Positions 26,558-35,418 of a DNA stretch of 64,000 bases are shown one piece after another. The DNA is taken from assembly GCA_027624855.1 (NCBI GenBank), contig JAQBTQ010000001.1, forward strand, positions 1-64,000. Reading direction: 5' to 3'. Numbering within the stretch: the first letter of the stretch is position 1; each line of letters opens with the position of its first letter. Origin of the DNA: Bacteroidota bacterium (GTDB lineage: Bacteria > Bacteroidota > Bacteroidia > Flavobacteriales_D > Sanyastnellaceae). The notes under the pieces were generated by a model. The model did not search any database and had not been told where the DNA came from. It saw only the letters and a program-made list of their open reading frames with translations. Both the position numbers and the translations under genes were made by a program.

Positions 26558-28354
26558 TTAACCCAATAAATCCAAATCGAGTCGCTTCCTCAATTGATCC
26601 AAAGAAGGATTTTGCTCACACATCGCATCATACCGTTCTCGATCATTCAAGTATTGGGAATTCATCGAATTTTCTTCGGGCAATTGAACTTCTATGGACA
26701 AGTTCAATTCGTCATTTTCAAGCGAATCAGAAAGAAATTGAACCAGCTTCAATCTATTTTCGATCACCTGTTCTTCTTGCAGTTTATTCAATACTTCGAT
26801 CACCAGACCATGTTCACCCTTCTTAATCTGGGCAGCGTGCAACGTAGCCAGGAAGGTGAATTGTTCTTCGGTCTCAATGCTCACTTTCAGCTGTTCCCAG
26901 GCACTTTGGAGTTCATCATCCGTGAACGGCTTGGCCCGAACAGGAATGGAAACATCCGAAGATACCTGAGTCAACGCTTCATCATCAACCAGCGTTTCTG
27001 GCGCAGTGAACTTTAATCTCGACTTACGCACCGCTTGTTCTCCGTTTGTGGAATACGGTCCAACTGCGGGAACTACGGGCTCTTGTTCCACTGACTTGGC
27101 TGCGGCACGTTCCTTATTTAAAGAGACCAAATCAGTCTCGGTTTGAACCGAAGGAATGTCACGCTGACTCTCCGGCTCCCTTTCTACTTTTTGAGAATGA
27201 GGTTTTTGAGCAGGAATTTCTTGAGCAGGGGATCCACTTGACCAGGCATTGGTCACGATGGGTTGGAGCTCAGGCTTTTTTTTTTCGGCCTCATTGAGTG
27301 AGGCCATCTGAAGCATGGTCAATTCAACAAGCAAACGCTGATGGTTACTCGATTTATAGCGAACATCGGCTTCGTTAACCAACTCCATCGCCCGAACCAA
27401 AAATGTCAGATCGACTTCTGCGGCTTGCTGAGCAAACTGTGCTTTGACATCCTCCGTAACCTCCATGAGCGAAATGGTTTGTGGATCTTTGCTGACCAGC
27501 AAATTGCGCAAGTGAGCTCCCAAACCCGTGATGAAATGATGCGGGTCAAAGCCTCGAGCGATGATTTCATCCAACGTCAATAGTGCCTTTGTAACATCAC
27601 CAGCACGAACGGCATCCACAATATTGAAATAGGTTTGCTGGTCTAGAACGTGCAGGTGCTCTGAAACCGTTTGATATGTCAGGACGGTACCCGTAAAGGC
27701 TACCAACTGGTCAAGGATACTCAATGCATCCCGCAGCGCACCATCCGCTTTGACGGCGACTACATGGAGTGCAGCTTCTTCGGCCTGAATGCCCTCCTTC
27801 TCACAAATACCCTGCAAATGAGTCACCATATCAGCGACTGTGATGCGATGGAAATCGAAAATTTGACACCTCGAAAGAATGGTCGGAAGGATTTTGTGTT
27901 TTTCCGTGGTTGCCAACACAAAAACCGCGTGTGGAGGTGGCTCCTCCAATGTTTTCAAAAAAGCATTGAACGCCGCCTGAGACAACATGTGCACCTCATC
28001 GATGATATAGACCTTATATCGACCTTGTTGCGGGGGGATTCGCACCTGGTCAACAATCGACCGGATGTCTTCTACTTTGTTATTGGAAGCTGCATCCAAT
28101 TCAAAGACGTTAAACGCATACTCTTCTGGTTCTCCGGCTTCAAACCCGTTGATTGCCCGAGCAAAAATTCTAGCAGAGGTTGTTTTTCCCACTCCACGTG
28201 GTCCGCAGAATAAATAAGCCTGAGCAACTTGCTCCTGCTCGATGGCCTGCTTCAAGGTTTTTGTGATGCTGTCTTGACCAACTACAGCATCCCAATGCTG
28301 CGGACGATATTTCCGTGCAGATACTGTATAATTGGGAGTTTTAGAAGCGCTCAT
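26558..28354 (-). CDS. dnaX: DNA polymerase III subunit gamma/tau
   Basis: A 598-residue clamp-loader ATPase. The Walker A motif is CGPRGVGKTTS (about 46-56), Walker B is IIDEVHMLS, sensor 1 is ATTEKHKILPTILSRC, and domain III (collar) ends near residue 355. The region between Walker A and the NVFELDAASNNKVEDI segment lacks the cysteines of the zinc-binding module found in proteobacterial DnaX, and is shortened. A run of ten A residues at codons 357-360 and an upstream hairpin suggest slippage to make a 361-residue gamma-like protein. After domain III comes a low-complexity linker (Gln/Glu/Pro-rich) and a tau-type C-terminal domain. Start at MSASKTPNYTVSARKYRP is the normal one. Confidence 0.95.
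   Translation of the reverse strand: MSASKTPNYTVSARKYRPQHWDAVVGQDSITKTLKQAIEQEQVAQAYLFCGPRGVGKTTSARIFARAINGFEAGEPEEYAFNVFELDAASNNKVEDIRSIVDQVRIPPQQGRYKVYIIDEVHMLSQAAFNAFLKTLEEPPPHAVFVLATTEKHKILPTILSRCQIFDFHRITVADMVTHLQGICEKEGIQAEEAALHVVAVKADGALRDALSILDQLVAFTGTVLTYQTVSEHLHVLDQQTYFNIVDAVRAGDVTKALLTLDEIIARGFDPHHFITGLGAHLRNLLVSKDPQTISLMEVTEDVKAQFAQQAAEVDLTFLVRAMELVNEADVRYKSSNHQRLLVELTMLQMASLNEAEKKKPELQPIVTNAWSSGSPAQEIPAQKPHSQKVEREPESQRDIPSVQTETDLVSLNKERAAAKSVEQEPVVPAVGPYSTNGEQAVRKSRLKFTAPETLVDDEALTQVSSDVSIPVRAKPFTDDELQSAWEQLKVSIETEEQFTFLATLHAAQIKKGEHGLVIEVLNKLQEEQVIENRLKLVQFLSDSLENDELNLSIEVQLPEENSMNSQYLNDRERYDAMCEQNPSLDQLRKRLDLDLLG
27275..27305 (-). promoter_or_regulatory. probable frameshift/slippage site in dnaX
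   Basis: On the coding strand: hairpin GGCCTCA-CTCAA-TGAGGCC (27305-27287), then G, ten As (27285-27276) and G. In frame this is GAA AAA AAA AAG CCT GAG. A -1 shift on A AAA AAG reads GCC TGA and stops after one residue. An inserted A gives the same stop; a deleted A reads seven codons and then TGA. The site falls at the junction of DnaX domains III and IV. Confidence 0.65.
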
Positions 28355-28429
28355 TGGTCATGCGAATATCGCAAGGATTCAATGGCGTTGCCAAACATCT
28401 TTATGAACACGTTTCCCACCAATTATCAC

Positions 28430-28460
28430 TTGTTTTTTCAAAGGAATCAACGTACTTTTG
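28430..28460 (+). promoter_or_regulatory. promoter of rpsF-rpsR-rplI
   Basis: TTG at 28430-28432 and TACTTTTG at 28453-28460 are 20 bases apart, a good match to the Bacteroidota -33/-7 pattern. Predicted start near 28467, about 21 bases before the rpsF ATG. It lies in the 133-base divergent gap to dnaX. Confidence 0.65.
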
Positions 28461-28487
28461 CCCCCCATTTAACAAAACCCGTTCTAC

Positions 28488-28856
28488 ATGAACCGTTACG
28501 AAACTGTTTTCATTATGACTCCCGTGCTATCTGCTGATCAGGTAGCGGAAACAGTAGAGAAGTACAAAGCGTTCCTCAAAGAGCACAATGGCATCATTTT
28601 GCATGAGGAATCGTGGGGATTGCGAAAGCTGGCTTACCCAATCCAAAAGAAATCAACTGGTTTCTACCAACTTTTGGAATTTGAGGCCGAGGCTTCTGTT
28701 ATCCTACCCTTCGAAACTGAATTCCGTCGGGACGAGCGCATCATTCGCTTCTTATCGACGCGAATGGATAAACACCATGTGACTTACGCTGAGTCACGAC
28801 GGAATAAATCAAAGGAAGCGCCAGCGGCGACTCCTGAAACCGCCGAAGAGGCTTAA
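28488..28856 (+). CDS. rpsF: 30S ribosomal protein S6
   Basis: A 122-residue S6 beginning [23 protein letters not shown], with [18 protein letters not shown] as the conserved central strand-helix. The C-terminal tail is Ala/Glu-rich ([14 protein letters not shown]), as in many Bacteroidota. S6 pairs with S18 on the platform of the 30S subunit. First gene of the rpsF-rpsR-rplI operon. Confidence 0.97.
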   Translation: MNRYETVFIMTPVLSADQVAETVEKYKAFLKEHNGIILHEESWGLRKLAYPIQKKSTGFYQLLEFEAEASVILPFETEFRRDERIIRFLSTRMDKHHVTYAESRRNKSKEAPAATPETAEEA

Positions 28857-28874
28857 TGCTAAAAACGAAGAATC

Positions 28875-29138
28875 ATGGCTGAAAAGAACGTACGCTACCT
28901 CAATCCAATTAGCATTGACACGCAAAAGGACAAGTACTGTCGCTTCAAAAAGAAGGGCATCAAGTACATCGACTACAAGGACGCCGATTTCCTTTTGATG
29001 CTTTGCAACGAGCAAGGTAAAATTTTACCTCGACGGCTTACAGGCACTTCGCTGAAGTACCAGCGGAAAGTAGCTCAAGCAATTAAAAAAGCCCGTCACT
29101 TGGCATTGATGCCGTATGTGGCGGATAACCTCCGTTAA
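28875..29138 (+). CDS. rpsR: 30S ribosomal protein S18
   Basis: An 87-residue S18: [23 protein letters not shown] and [20 protein letters not shown] are the family core. It binds S6 directly. An 18-base gap separates it from rpsF and 13 bases from rplI. Confidence 0.97.
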   Translation: MAEKNVRYLNPISIDTQKDKYCRFKKKGIKYIDYKDADFLLMLCNEQGKILPRRLTGTSLKYQRKVAQAIKKARHLALMPYVADNLR

Positions 29139-29151
29139 TACCGTTACAATC

Positions 29152-29598
29152 ATGGAAATCATACTCAAACAAGACGTTGATCGCCTGGGAAGCAAGCACG
29201 ACCTTGTGACGGTCAAAAGCGGTTATGCGCGTAACTACTTGATTCCTCAAGGCATGGCGATTGCAGCAACTCCTTCTGCAAAAAAGGTAGTAGCTGAAGT
29301 CGTTAAGCAACAAGCCCACAAAGCAGCAAAAGCTCAAGAAGAAGCTCAAGCTCTGGCTTCAAAACTTCAAGGCTTGACGCTCAAGATTGGCGCTAAAGCA
29401 GGAGAGAGCGGGAAAATTTTTGGTTCTGTTAACTCCATTCAGATTGCGGAAGCCATTCAAGCAGCTGGTCATGATGTGGATCGTAAGGCCATCCACATCG
29501 CAGAAGACAGCATCAAAGAATTGGGGACATACGAAGCGACAATCAAATTGCACAAAGAAGTCACCGCAACCGTTTCTTTTGAAGTTGTTGCAGACTAA
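29152..29598 (+). CDS. rplI: 50S ribosomal protein L9
   Basis: A 148-residue L9. The start MEIILKQDVDRLGSKHD is chosen because it begins the conserved N-terminal domain, GYARNYLIPQGMAIAAT being its RNA-binding loop. A long Ala/Lys/Gln-rich helix (about 45-80) leads to the C-terminal domain (GKIFGSVNSIQIAEAI). An upstream frame from 29116 overlaps rpsR and is not needed. Confidence 0.97.
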   Translation: MEIILKQDVDRLGSKHDLVTVKSGYARNYLIPQGMAIAATPSAKKVVAEVVKQQAHKAAKAQEEAQALASKLQGLTLKIGAKAGESGKIFGSVNSIQIAEAIQAAGHDVDRKAIHIAEDSIKELGTYEATIKLHKEVTATVSFEVVAD

Positions 29599-29620
29599 TC
29601 TTACTTACAGTATTCTGAAA

Positions 29621-29646
29621 AGCCGGGTATGAACCTGGCTTTTTTT
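29621..29646 (+). terminator. rho-independent terminator of rpsF-rpsR-rplI
   Basis: AGCCGGGT (29621-29628), a 4-base loop, ACCTGGCT (29633-29640, one G-T wobble) and TTTTTT follow 22 bases after the rplI stop. Confidence 0.85.
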
Positions 29647-29678
29647 ATGCGCCAAAAATTCTGCAAGGCTCACTGGTT

Positions 29679-29686
29679 TATTTTTG
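29679..29686 (+). promoter_or_regulatory. possible uvrB -7 element, near-leaderless
   Basis: TATTTTTG matches TAnnTTTG and ends 7 bases before the uvrB ATG, so a transcript would begin at or just before the start codon. No clear TTG lies at -33. No LexA-type box was recognised. Confidence 0.4.
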
Positions 29687-29693
29687 TCTTTCC

Positions 29694-31715
29694 ATGAAAT
29701 TCGAACTCCGCAGCGAATATGCACCGGCAGGTGATCAACCACAGGCCATTGAACAATTGGTCGAGGGAGTCGAAGCAGGGACGAAACACCAGACCCTGTT
29801 GGGGGTCACAGGCTCTGGGAAAACCTTTACCGTAGCGAATGTCATAGCTAAAACTCAGCGACCGACTTTGGTTTTAAGTCACAACAAAACGCTCGCGGCG
29901 CAGCTGTACAGTGAATTCAAAGAATTCTTCCCAAACAATTTGGTTGAGTATTTCGTGAGTTACTATGACTACTACCAACCAGAAGCATACATCGCATCAA
30001 CCAATACTTACATCGAGAAAGATCTTTCCATCAATGAGGAGATCGAAAAACTTCGGTTGAGTACCACTTCCGCTTTGCTCAGCGGCCGTCGGGATGTGAT
30101 CGTGGTTGCTTCCATCAGCTGCATCTATGGAATTGGCAATCCCGTTGAGTTTCATAAGAGCATTATCCCACTGAAAGTAGGCCAGAAATTTGGGCGTAAT
30201 GCTTTCCTTCACACCCTAGTGAGCGGCCTCTACAGCAGAACAAGGGCTGAATTCAAACGTGGCACCTTTCGCGTGCAAGGAGATACCATCGACGTTTTCT
30301 TGGCCTATGCCGATCATGCACTTAGAATTCAATTCTGGGGTGACGAAATCGAACGGCTTGAAACCATCGACCCCATCAGTGGCGAAAGCATCCACAACTT
30401 CGAAGACATCATCATTTACCCAGCAAACTTGTTCGTCTCGAGCAAAGCGACGACAGATCAAGCCGTATGGGAGATTCAACAAGACTTGGAGAAGCAGAAA
30501 ACTTTTTTCAATGACCAAGCCAAGTACATTGAATCCAAGCGATTAGAGGAAAGAACCTTGTATGACTTGGAAATGATCAAAGAGATTGGGTTTTGTAATG
30601 GTATAGAGAATTACAGCAGGTACTTCGACAGAAGGAATCCTGGGGAACGTCCTTTTTGCTTGGTCGATTATTTCGCTGATGACTTTTTATTGGTGATTGA
30701 CGAAAGTCATGTGACCGTTCCACAAATCGGCGCCATGTTCGGAGGTGACCGCTCTCGAAAAACTTCCTTGGTCGAATACGGATTCAGGTTGCCATCCGCC
30801 TTGGACAATCGACCACTGAAAGCCGATGAATTCAACTCCATTACCAATCAAGTCATCTATGTTTCGGCGACGCCTGCAGACTATGAATTGGAACAAAGCG
30901 AGGGAATCATCGTCGAACAGGTCATTCGCCCGACAGGGTTGCTGGATCCTCCCATAGACGTGCGTCCCTGCACCCACCAAGTAGATGATCTCATTGGTGA
31001 AATTCAACATACCATAGAGCAAGGCGACCGAGTATTGGTCACCACCTTGACGAAGCGTATGGCTGAAGAATTGACTAAATACCTCGATCGATTAAATATT
31101 CAAGCGCGGTACATCCATTCAGATGTCAAAACGTTGGATCGCGTTGAAATCATCCGTGAATTGAGGGATGGCGTGTTTGATGTGCTTGTTGGAGTCAATT
31201 TGCTCAGGGAGGGACTCGACCTTCCAGAGGTGTCACTCGTGGCAATCATGGATGCTGATAAAGAAGGGTTTTTACGATCCGACCGATCATTGACACAAAC
31301 CGCTGGACGAGCTGCGCGGAATGTAAATGGCCGCGTCATCATGTATGCTGACTCCGTGACTGAATCCATGGCCAGGACCATTGATGAAACCAAACGAAGG
31401 AGAGCAAAACAAGAGGCTTTTAACGAGGCCAACAACATCGAACCACAACAGATTCGAAAACAACGAAAGACCATCTTCGAGCAAAGTCCTCAAGTCGATG
31501 ATCGGCCAAGGCACCGGGTAGCCGAACCTGAAGCCGTAAAATCAGACCCCATTTGGGAACGCATGTCAGTGGAGGAATTGACAAAATCTGTTGAGCACAC
31601 AAAAAGGCTGATGGAAAGAGCCGCTAAAGACCTGGACTTCATGGAGGCCGCTCGCCTTCGAGATGAATACTTTGGATTGAAAGAATTATTGGAAACAAAA
31701 GAATCGAAAGCATGA
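29694..31715 (+). CDS. uvrB: excinuclease ABC subunit B
   Basis: A 673-residue nucleotide excision repair helicase-like protein that verifies damage with UvrA and recruits UvrC. Walker A is LGVTGSGKTFTVANV (about 37-51), the damage-probing beta hairpin contains YYDYYQPEAYI, Walker B is VIDESHVT, and helicase motifs V-VI are in GVNLLREGLDLPEVS and QTAGRAARN. The C-terminal UVR motif is in the last 40 residues (KDLDFMEAARLRDEYF), where UvrC binds. The stop overlaps the next gene by 4 bases. Confidence 0.97.
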   Translation: MKFELRSEYAPAGDQPQAIEQLVEGVEAGTKHQTLLGVTGSGKTFTVANVIAKTQRPTLVLSHNKTLAAQLYSEFKEFFPNNLVEYFVSYYDYYQPEAYIASTNTYIEKDLSINEEIEKLRLSTTSALLSGRRDVIVVASISCIYGIGNPVEFHKSIIPLKVGQKFGRNAFLHTLVSGLYSRTRAEFKRGTFRVQGDTIDVFLAYADHALRIQFWGDEIERLETIDPISGESIHNFEDIIIYPANLFVSSKATTDQAVWEIQQDLEKQKTFFNDQAKYIESKRLEERTLYDLEMIKEIGFCNGIENYSRYFDRRNPGERPFCLVDYFADDFLLVIDESHVTVPQIGAMFGGDRSRKTSLVEYGFRLPSALDNRPLKADEFNSITNQVIYVSATPADYELEQSEGIIVEQVIRPTGLLDPPIDVRPCTHQVDDLIGEIQHTIEQGDRVLVTTLTKRMAEELTKYLDRLNIQARYIHSDVKTLDRVEIIRELRDGVFDVLVGVNLLREGLDLPEVSLVAIMDADKEGFLRSDRSLTQTAGRAARNVNGRVIMYADSVTESMARTIDETKRRRAKQEAFNEANNIEPQQIRKQRKTIFEQSPQVDDRPRHRVAEPEAVKSDPIWERMSVEELTKSVEHTKRLMERAAKDLDFMEAARLRDEYFGLKELLETKESKA

Positions 31716-32239
31716 ATCCTGACCAGTCTAGACTGACTTCCGATCAATTCCGAAATGCACCCAAAGCACCCGTTCGGGTTGTACTAGAAAATATCCGCTC
31801 TGGCATCAACGTGGGTTCTTTTTTTCGAACGGCAGACGCCTTTCGACTGGATGCCATTCACCTTTGCGGTTATACAGCGCAACCGCCCCATCGAGACATC
31901 CTAAAAAGCGCCCTTGGAGCATCAGAACATGTGACATGGTGGCATCATGAATCAACTGAAGAAGCCGTTGTGAAATTGCGGAAAGATGGATATCAAATAG
32001 CCGTTATTGAACAAACTTCAAGTAGCGTGATGCTCACGAATTGGACCCCTCAGCCTGGTGAAAAATGGGCATTCGTTTTTGGCAATGAAGTGCGCGGGGT
32101 TGAAGCATCAACTTGTCATGCGGCTGATACATGCATTGAAATTCCTCAATTTGGAGTCAAACAGAGTTTGAACGTGAGTGTATGTGGCGGAATTATCTTG
32201 TGGGATGCAGTTCGCAAAATTGGACTGCCTCCATCATAA
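31712..32239 (+). CDS. SpoU/TrmH family RNA 2'-O-methyltransferase
   Basis: A 175-residue SPOUT methyltransferase. Motif 1 is NIRSGINVGSFFRTADAF, motif 2 is FVFGNEVRGVEAS and motif 3 is IPQFGVKQSLNVSVCGGI, forming the trefoil-knot SAM site. Its short length without an N-terminal RNA domain resembles TrmL/TrmH-like enzymes; the target RNA is not evident. It is translationally coupled to uvrB (ATGA). Confidence 0.88.
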   Translation: MNPDQSRLTSDQFRNAPKAPVRVVLENIRSGINVGSFFRTADAFRLDAIHLCGYTAQPPHRDILKSALGASEHVTWWHHESTEEAVVKLRKDGYQIAVIEQTSSSVMLTNWTPQPGEKWAFVFGNEVRGVEASTCHAADTCIEIPQFGVKQSLNVSVCGGIILWDAVRKIGLPPS

Positions 32240-33574
32240 TCACTCGGCCAATGACCCCGTCATTGGAAGCTGAGTCCAACGCTCAAGCGAAGTGCGCACC
32301 GCAGCTCGATCATCTTCGGATAGATTTCGTAACCTCGCCGTACCATGACTTTCTCCTTCCATGAAGAAGAACAAAGCGTCACGTTCAGGATTTTCTGGAA
32401 TTGCCGTTGCACTCCACGTATCTAACGCTCCATTGATGTAGATGAATTGATCTCCGTGTTCAGTTACCCAATCGTAAACCTTCCTTGAAAGCTCACCTCC
32501 ATCATACGCCACTTCCATATGATTCGGCGTAAATATCGCCGAGGGATTGCGATCCGATGGCAGAGCCCGCAATAACCCGGCTAATGGAGCTACTTCGTAA
32601 CCGTAGTATCCAAATTCGCGGGCACATTGAAAGTAATGAGACGCATAGTCATTCATTCCGTTATCTGAGAAAAATCCCAACCCACTGATTTCTAAGAAAT
32701 GATCTAAAATGATCTCTAGATCGGAATCTTTATCCGGGATCTCTTCGCACACCCCACCCCATTGCCAAAAAGAGAATGGATATTCCAAAATTGCATATTC
32801 AAATGCCTCTTCGACCGTCAAATAATCAAACCTCAAGCGCTGACCCTTTGCGTGCCATTTTAAGCATTGCAAACTCTCATCATAATCTTCCAAGATTCGC
32901 TTTTGCACTTTCTCCAAATTTTTCCGGCACCGAGCTGAACCTACCGAAGACAAAAACGAATAAATCCTTTCATCCTCCAAGGACAAATTCACAGGAGCAA
33001 CATAAGGAACGCTTGCGACAACATCGTCTGGAAAAAAGTACCGATAGAAAATGGTTGTTTGCCCCCCTTTACTGATTCCCGAAGCCAACCACGGCCCGTA
33101 AAAATAATCAGCGAGCAAGGATTTAATCCGATGCAAATCCGCCGAAGCCTGTTTGATGTTTAAGTATGAATAGTCCAACGAATCCGGCACGCTCGCACCA
33201 TAATACCGATGTTCCACGACCACTTGATTGGCACCGATTGACTCGGCCAGCTCACTTGCATAATTATAATCTCGATTGTACCCCTCAGTTACAAGTACCG
33301 TTGGACGGCTCGGATCCAGATGAGACACATAAACTCGTTGCCAAAAACTGCCCCATTCTGGATGATCATGGTCCAAGGGTTGCTTAATGTGAAGTTCCCA
33401 AGCTTGATTGAATGACGAGGGTAAATAAGTGCTTTCAAACCGCACATCCGTCAAATCGAATAAAAAAGACTGGAGCTCAGATTCGCTATTCGTTTGGGCT
33501 CCTACTGGAACTATGAGAATTGTGCAGACTAACCCGATGCACATTGAGATCAAGCCCTTGTTGATTTTTGCCAT
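32240..33574 (-). CDS. secreted serine tripeptidyl-aminopeptidase (S37 family)
   Basis: A 444-residue exported peptidase of the S37/PS-10 type. A signal peptide starts MAKINKGLISMCIGLVC and ends near PVGAQ. The nucleophile is in SGISKGGQTTIF (GxSxGG), and the other triad members are probably the D of NGALDTWSATA and the H of EGESHGTARL. VVVEHRYYGAS is a family motif. It would cut tripeptides from extracellular or periplasmic peptides. The start at 33574 is chosen because it begins a typical signal peptide; ATG at 33592 and TTG at 33607 are also open. It converges with the SpoU gene (stops adjacent). Confidence 0.82.
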   Translation of the reverse strand: MAKINKGLISMCIGLVCTILIVPVGAQTNSESELQSFLFDLTDVRFESTYLPSSFNQAWELHIKQPLDHDHPEWGSFWQRVYVSHLDPSRPTVLVTEGYNRDYNYASELAESIGANQVVVEHRYYGASVPDSLDYSYLNIKQASADLHRIKSLLADYFYGPWLASGISKGGQTTIFYRYFFPDDVVASVPYVAPVNLSLEDERIYSFLSSVGSARCRKNLEKVQKRILEDYDESLQCLKWHAKGQRLRFDYLTVEEAFEYAILEYPFSFWQWGGVCEEIPDKDSDLEIILDHFLEISGLGFFSDNGMNDYASHYFQCAREFGYYGYEVAPLAGLLRALPSDRNPSAIFTPNHMEVAYDGGELSRKVYDWVTEHGDQFIYINGALDTWSATAIPENPERDALFFFMEGESHGTARLRNLSEDDRAAVRTSLERWTQLPMTGSLAE

Positions 33575-33604
33575 GCCACGAATGTAACGCATCAATTGCC
33601 GTTG

Positions 33605-33633
33605 CAAAAAAAGCCCCGGAAATTCCGGGGCTT
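33605..33633 (-). terminator. rho-independent terminator of the TPR lipoprotein gene
   Basis: Inverted repeat AAGCCCCGGAA (33611-33621) and TTCCGGGGCTT (33623-33633) is followed on the minus strand by TTTTTTTGC. It lies 21 bases after the stop of the upstream gene and just before the S37 peptidase start. Confidence 0.85.
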
Positions 33634-33653
33634 CTCAATTCGTTCAATAAGAA

Positions 33654-35366
33654 TTAGAGTCCAATCGCACTGCGAACGTCCCTGAACTCCAAATCAGCTT
33701 CAGCCTTCTTCCGCAAGCTGGCATCTTTCGCCAATGCATCACCAAGGTGTTTCTTTACCCCAGAGGCATCATTCAATCGAGCACAAGCGATAGCCATTAC
33801 GTAACTGGCAACCGCACTATCATCATTGGCATTTTCCAATGTGGTTTTAGCAGCAGCAGCATCACCATTGAGCAACTTCGCCAAGGCAACGTTTACTGAG
33901 TTGGTACGGCCCATGTTCGATATGGCTGAAGCGTAATCACCTTTCTGAATCAAAATGATTCCTTTGTTGTAACCAACTTCTGGACCCGCTCCGGCCGCTT
34001 CATTCAACAATTGCATCGCTCCATCAACATCGCCTGATTGCCGCTTGATCGCAGCCACGTTATTCAGGACTGCTTTGTTACGCTCAAGCTCCAAAGCCTG
34101 ATTAAAGACCTCTCCCGCTTGGGTCATTCGGCCCATTTGAGCTAGGCACCAACCAGCATTATTATAACCTCTGTAGTCGTCTGAGTGGTAGCGCGTAGCA
34201 CTTTGATAGATGGTCAGCTTATCGTTTACATCGTTGAACAAAGTTGCGGCGTACAGCAATTCATCAGCAGTGAGCATCTCTGGAGCACTCTTTGAATAAT
34301 CCATCAATTGTTCATCTGTATATCCTTCAATATCATAAGCGATGCTCAGCTGTGAACGTCGCAATTCAGGTAAGATTTGCTTTTCAATTTCTTGATAGGT
34401 CTTTGCGATGTTTCGGATTTCTTCTTCTCGCTTGTTCTTGTCCGAGTACATCTCCAACACCCGCAAAATCAAATTTTTATCCGGAATCGAAGAAGCCTGC
34501 ATTTTCGTTTTGAATCCGTCCCAGTCTTCTCCTTTCGGCACCAAGCTGTAAAAGCTCGCCTCAGGGACCATTTTCGATCGCTTCATCGCTTTTGTCATGG
34601 CTTCAGATGCACTCTTTGCACGATCGTTTGCAAGGTTCTCGTTCAATGTGATTTCTCCTTCTGGTGAAGCGTAAGCTTGAATGGTTGTTCCGGTCAGGGT
34701 AACGCTATCCGCAGCAGCCGCCAATGCAACCAAAGATTCCAACGCCTTCCAATCTTCCTGTCGCAATTCATCGCCTTTAACATTCGAGGAATTCTTGTCA
34801 TAATTGATCACCGCTTCTGCCGAGTAAGACATGACCCGTTGAAAATTATCCGGCACTGCAATGAACTGATCATCCGCTTGGACCCACAAAGGAGTCGTGA
34901 TGACACCTGCTCCCACAGTTATCGGATCAAACGTGGCGCTTTTGTTTCCCTGCGATCCTGAGATTTCCACCTGTAAAGCAGCAGCGTCCTCCATACCTGG
35001 TTCATAAGGAACAGATGACGTGTAGGTGAATGATTTGCCCGTTTCAAACGGAATCACCGTACTGTTTCCAGCCGCGTCTTCCCCTTGAAAACCTTCGGTA
35101 TCAAAGGCAGCACGCCCACCATCCCATGTTAACACAGGGGTTGCTTCAATGCTCACTTTCTTTCCGAAATATTTTGCTGGAAAATTCCCTCTGATTTCAA
35201 GCTCTACTTGATCTCCACGTAAGATCAAAGGTTCGGGTGATGCCTGTAGATTGAGGGTTTCGATTTCCTTCTCCATGCTGCCTAAACCAGCACAGCCTAC
35301 AAAAAACAATGCGGAAAGAATGCTTCCAAAAAAGATTCCATTCCGTTGATGCAAAAACATGTTCAT
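33654..35366 (-). CDS. TPR-containing lipoprotein with an OmpA-like domain
   Basis: A 570-residue predicted outer-membrane lipoprotein. The signal ends at a lipobox (ALFFVG|C, cysteine near residue 25). A beta-rich N-terminal region (about 40-190) is followed by an OmpA-like segment (AVINYDKNSSNVKGDEL, AYASPEGEITLNENLANDRAKS) and then TPR-like helices from about residue 340 to the end (NNAGWCLAQMGRMTQAGEVFNQAL). The combination occurs in Bacteroidota envelope proteins of undefined role. The ATG at 35366 is used; a GTG at 35414 is open but lies before the signal peptide. Confidence 0.75.
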   Translation of the reverse strand: MNMFLHQRNGIFFGSILSALFFVGCAGLGSMEKEIETLNLQASPEPLILRGDQVELEIRGNFPAKYFGKKVSIEATPVLTWDGGRAAFDTEGFQGEDAAGNSTVIPFETGKSFTYTSSVPYEPGMEDAAALQVEISGSQGNKSATFDPITVGAGVITTPLWVQADDQFIAVPDNFQRVMSYSAEAVINYDKNSSNVKGDELRQEDWKALESLVALAAAADSVTLTGTTIQAYASPEGEITLNENLANDRAKSASEAMTKAMKRSKMVPEASFYSLVPKGEDWDGFKTKMQASSIPDKNLILRVLEMYSDKNKREEEIRNIAKTYQEIEKQILPELRRSQLSIAYDIEGYTDEQLMDYSKSAPEMLTADELLYAATLFNDVNDKLTIYQSATRYHSDDYRGYNNAGWCLAQMGRMTQAGEVFNQALELERNKAVLNNVAAIKRQSGDVDGAMQLLNEAAGAGPEVGYNKGIILIQKGDYASAISNMGRTNSVNVALAKLLNGDAAAAKTTLENANDDSAVASYVMAIACARLNDASGVKKHLGDALAKDASLRKKAEADLEFRDVRSAIGL

Positions 35367-35418
35367 ATTTCGTGAATCTTCAAAATTCGTGACAAAACTA
35401 AGCAAACTAAGCACATGC

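Noticed and set aside
27671-28213. A 180-codon frame antisense to dnaX
   Set aside because: Opposite the conserved ATPase domain; no independent evidence.
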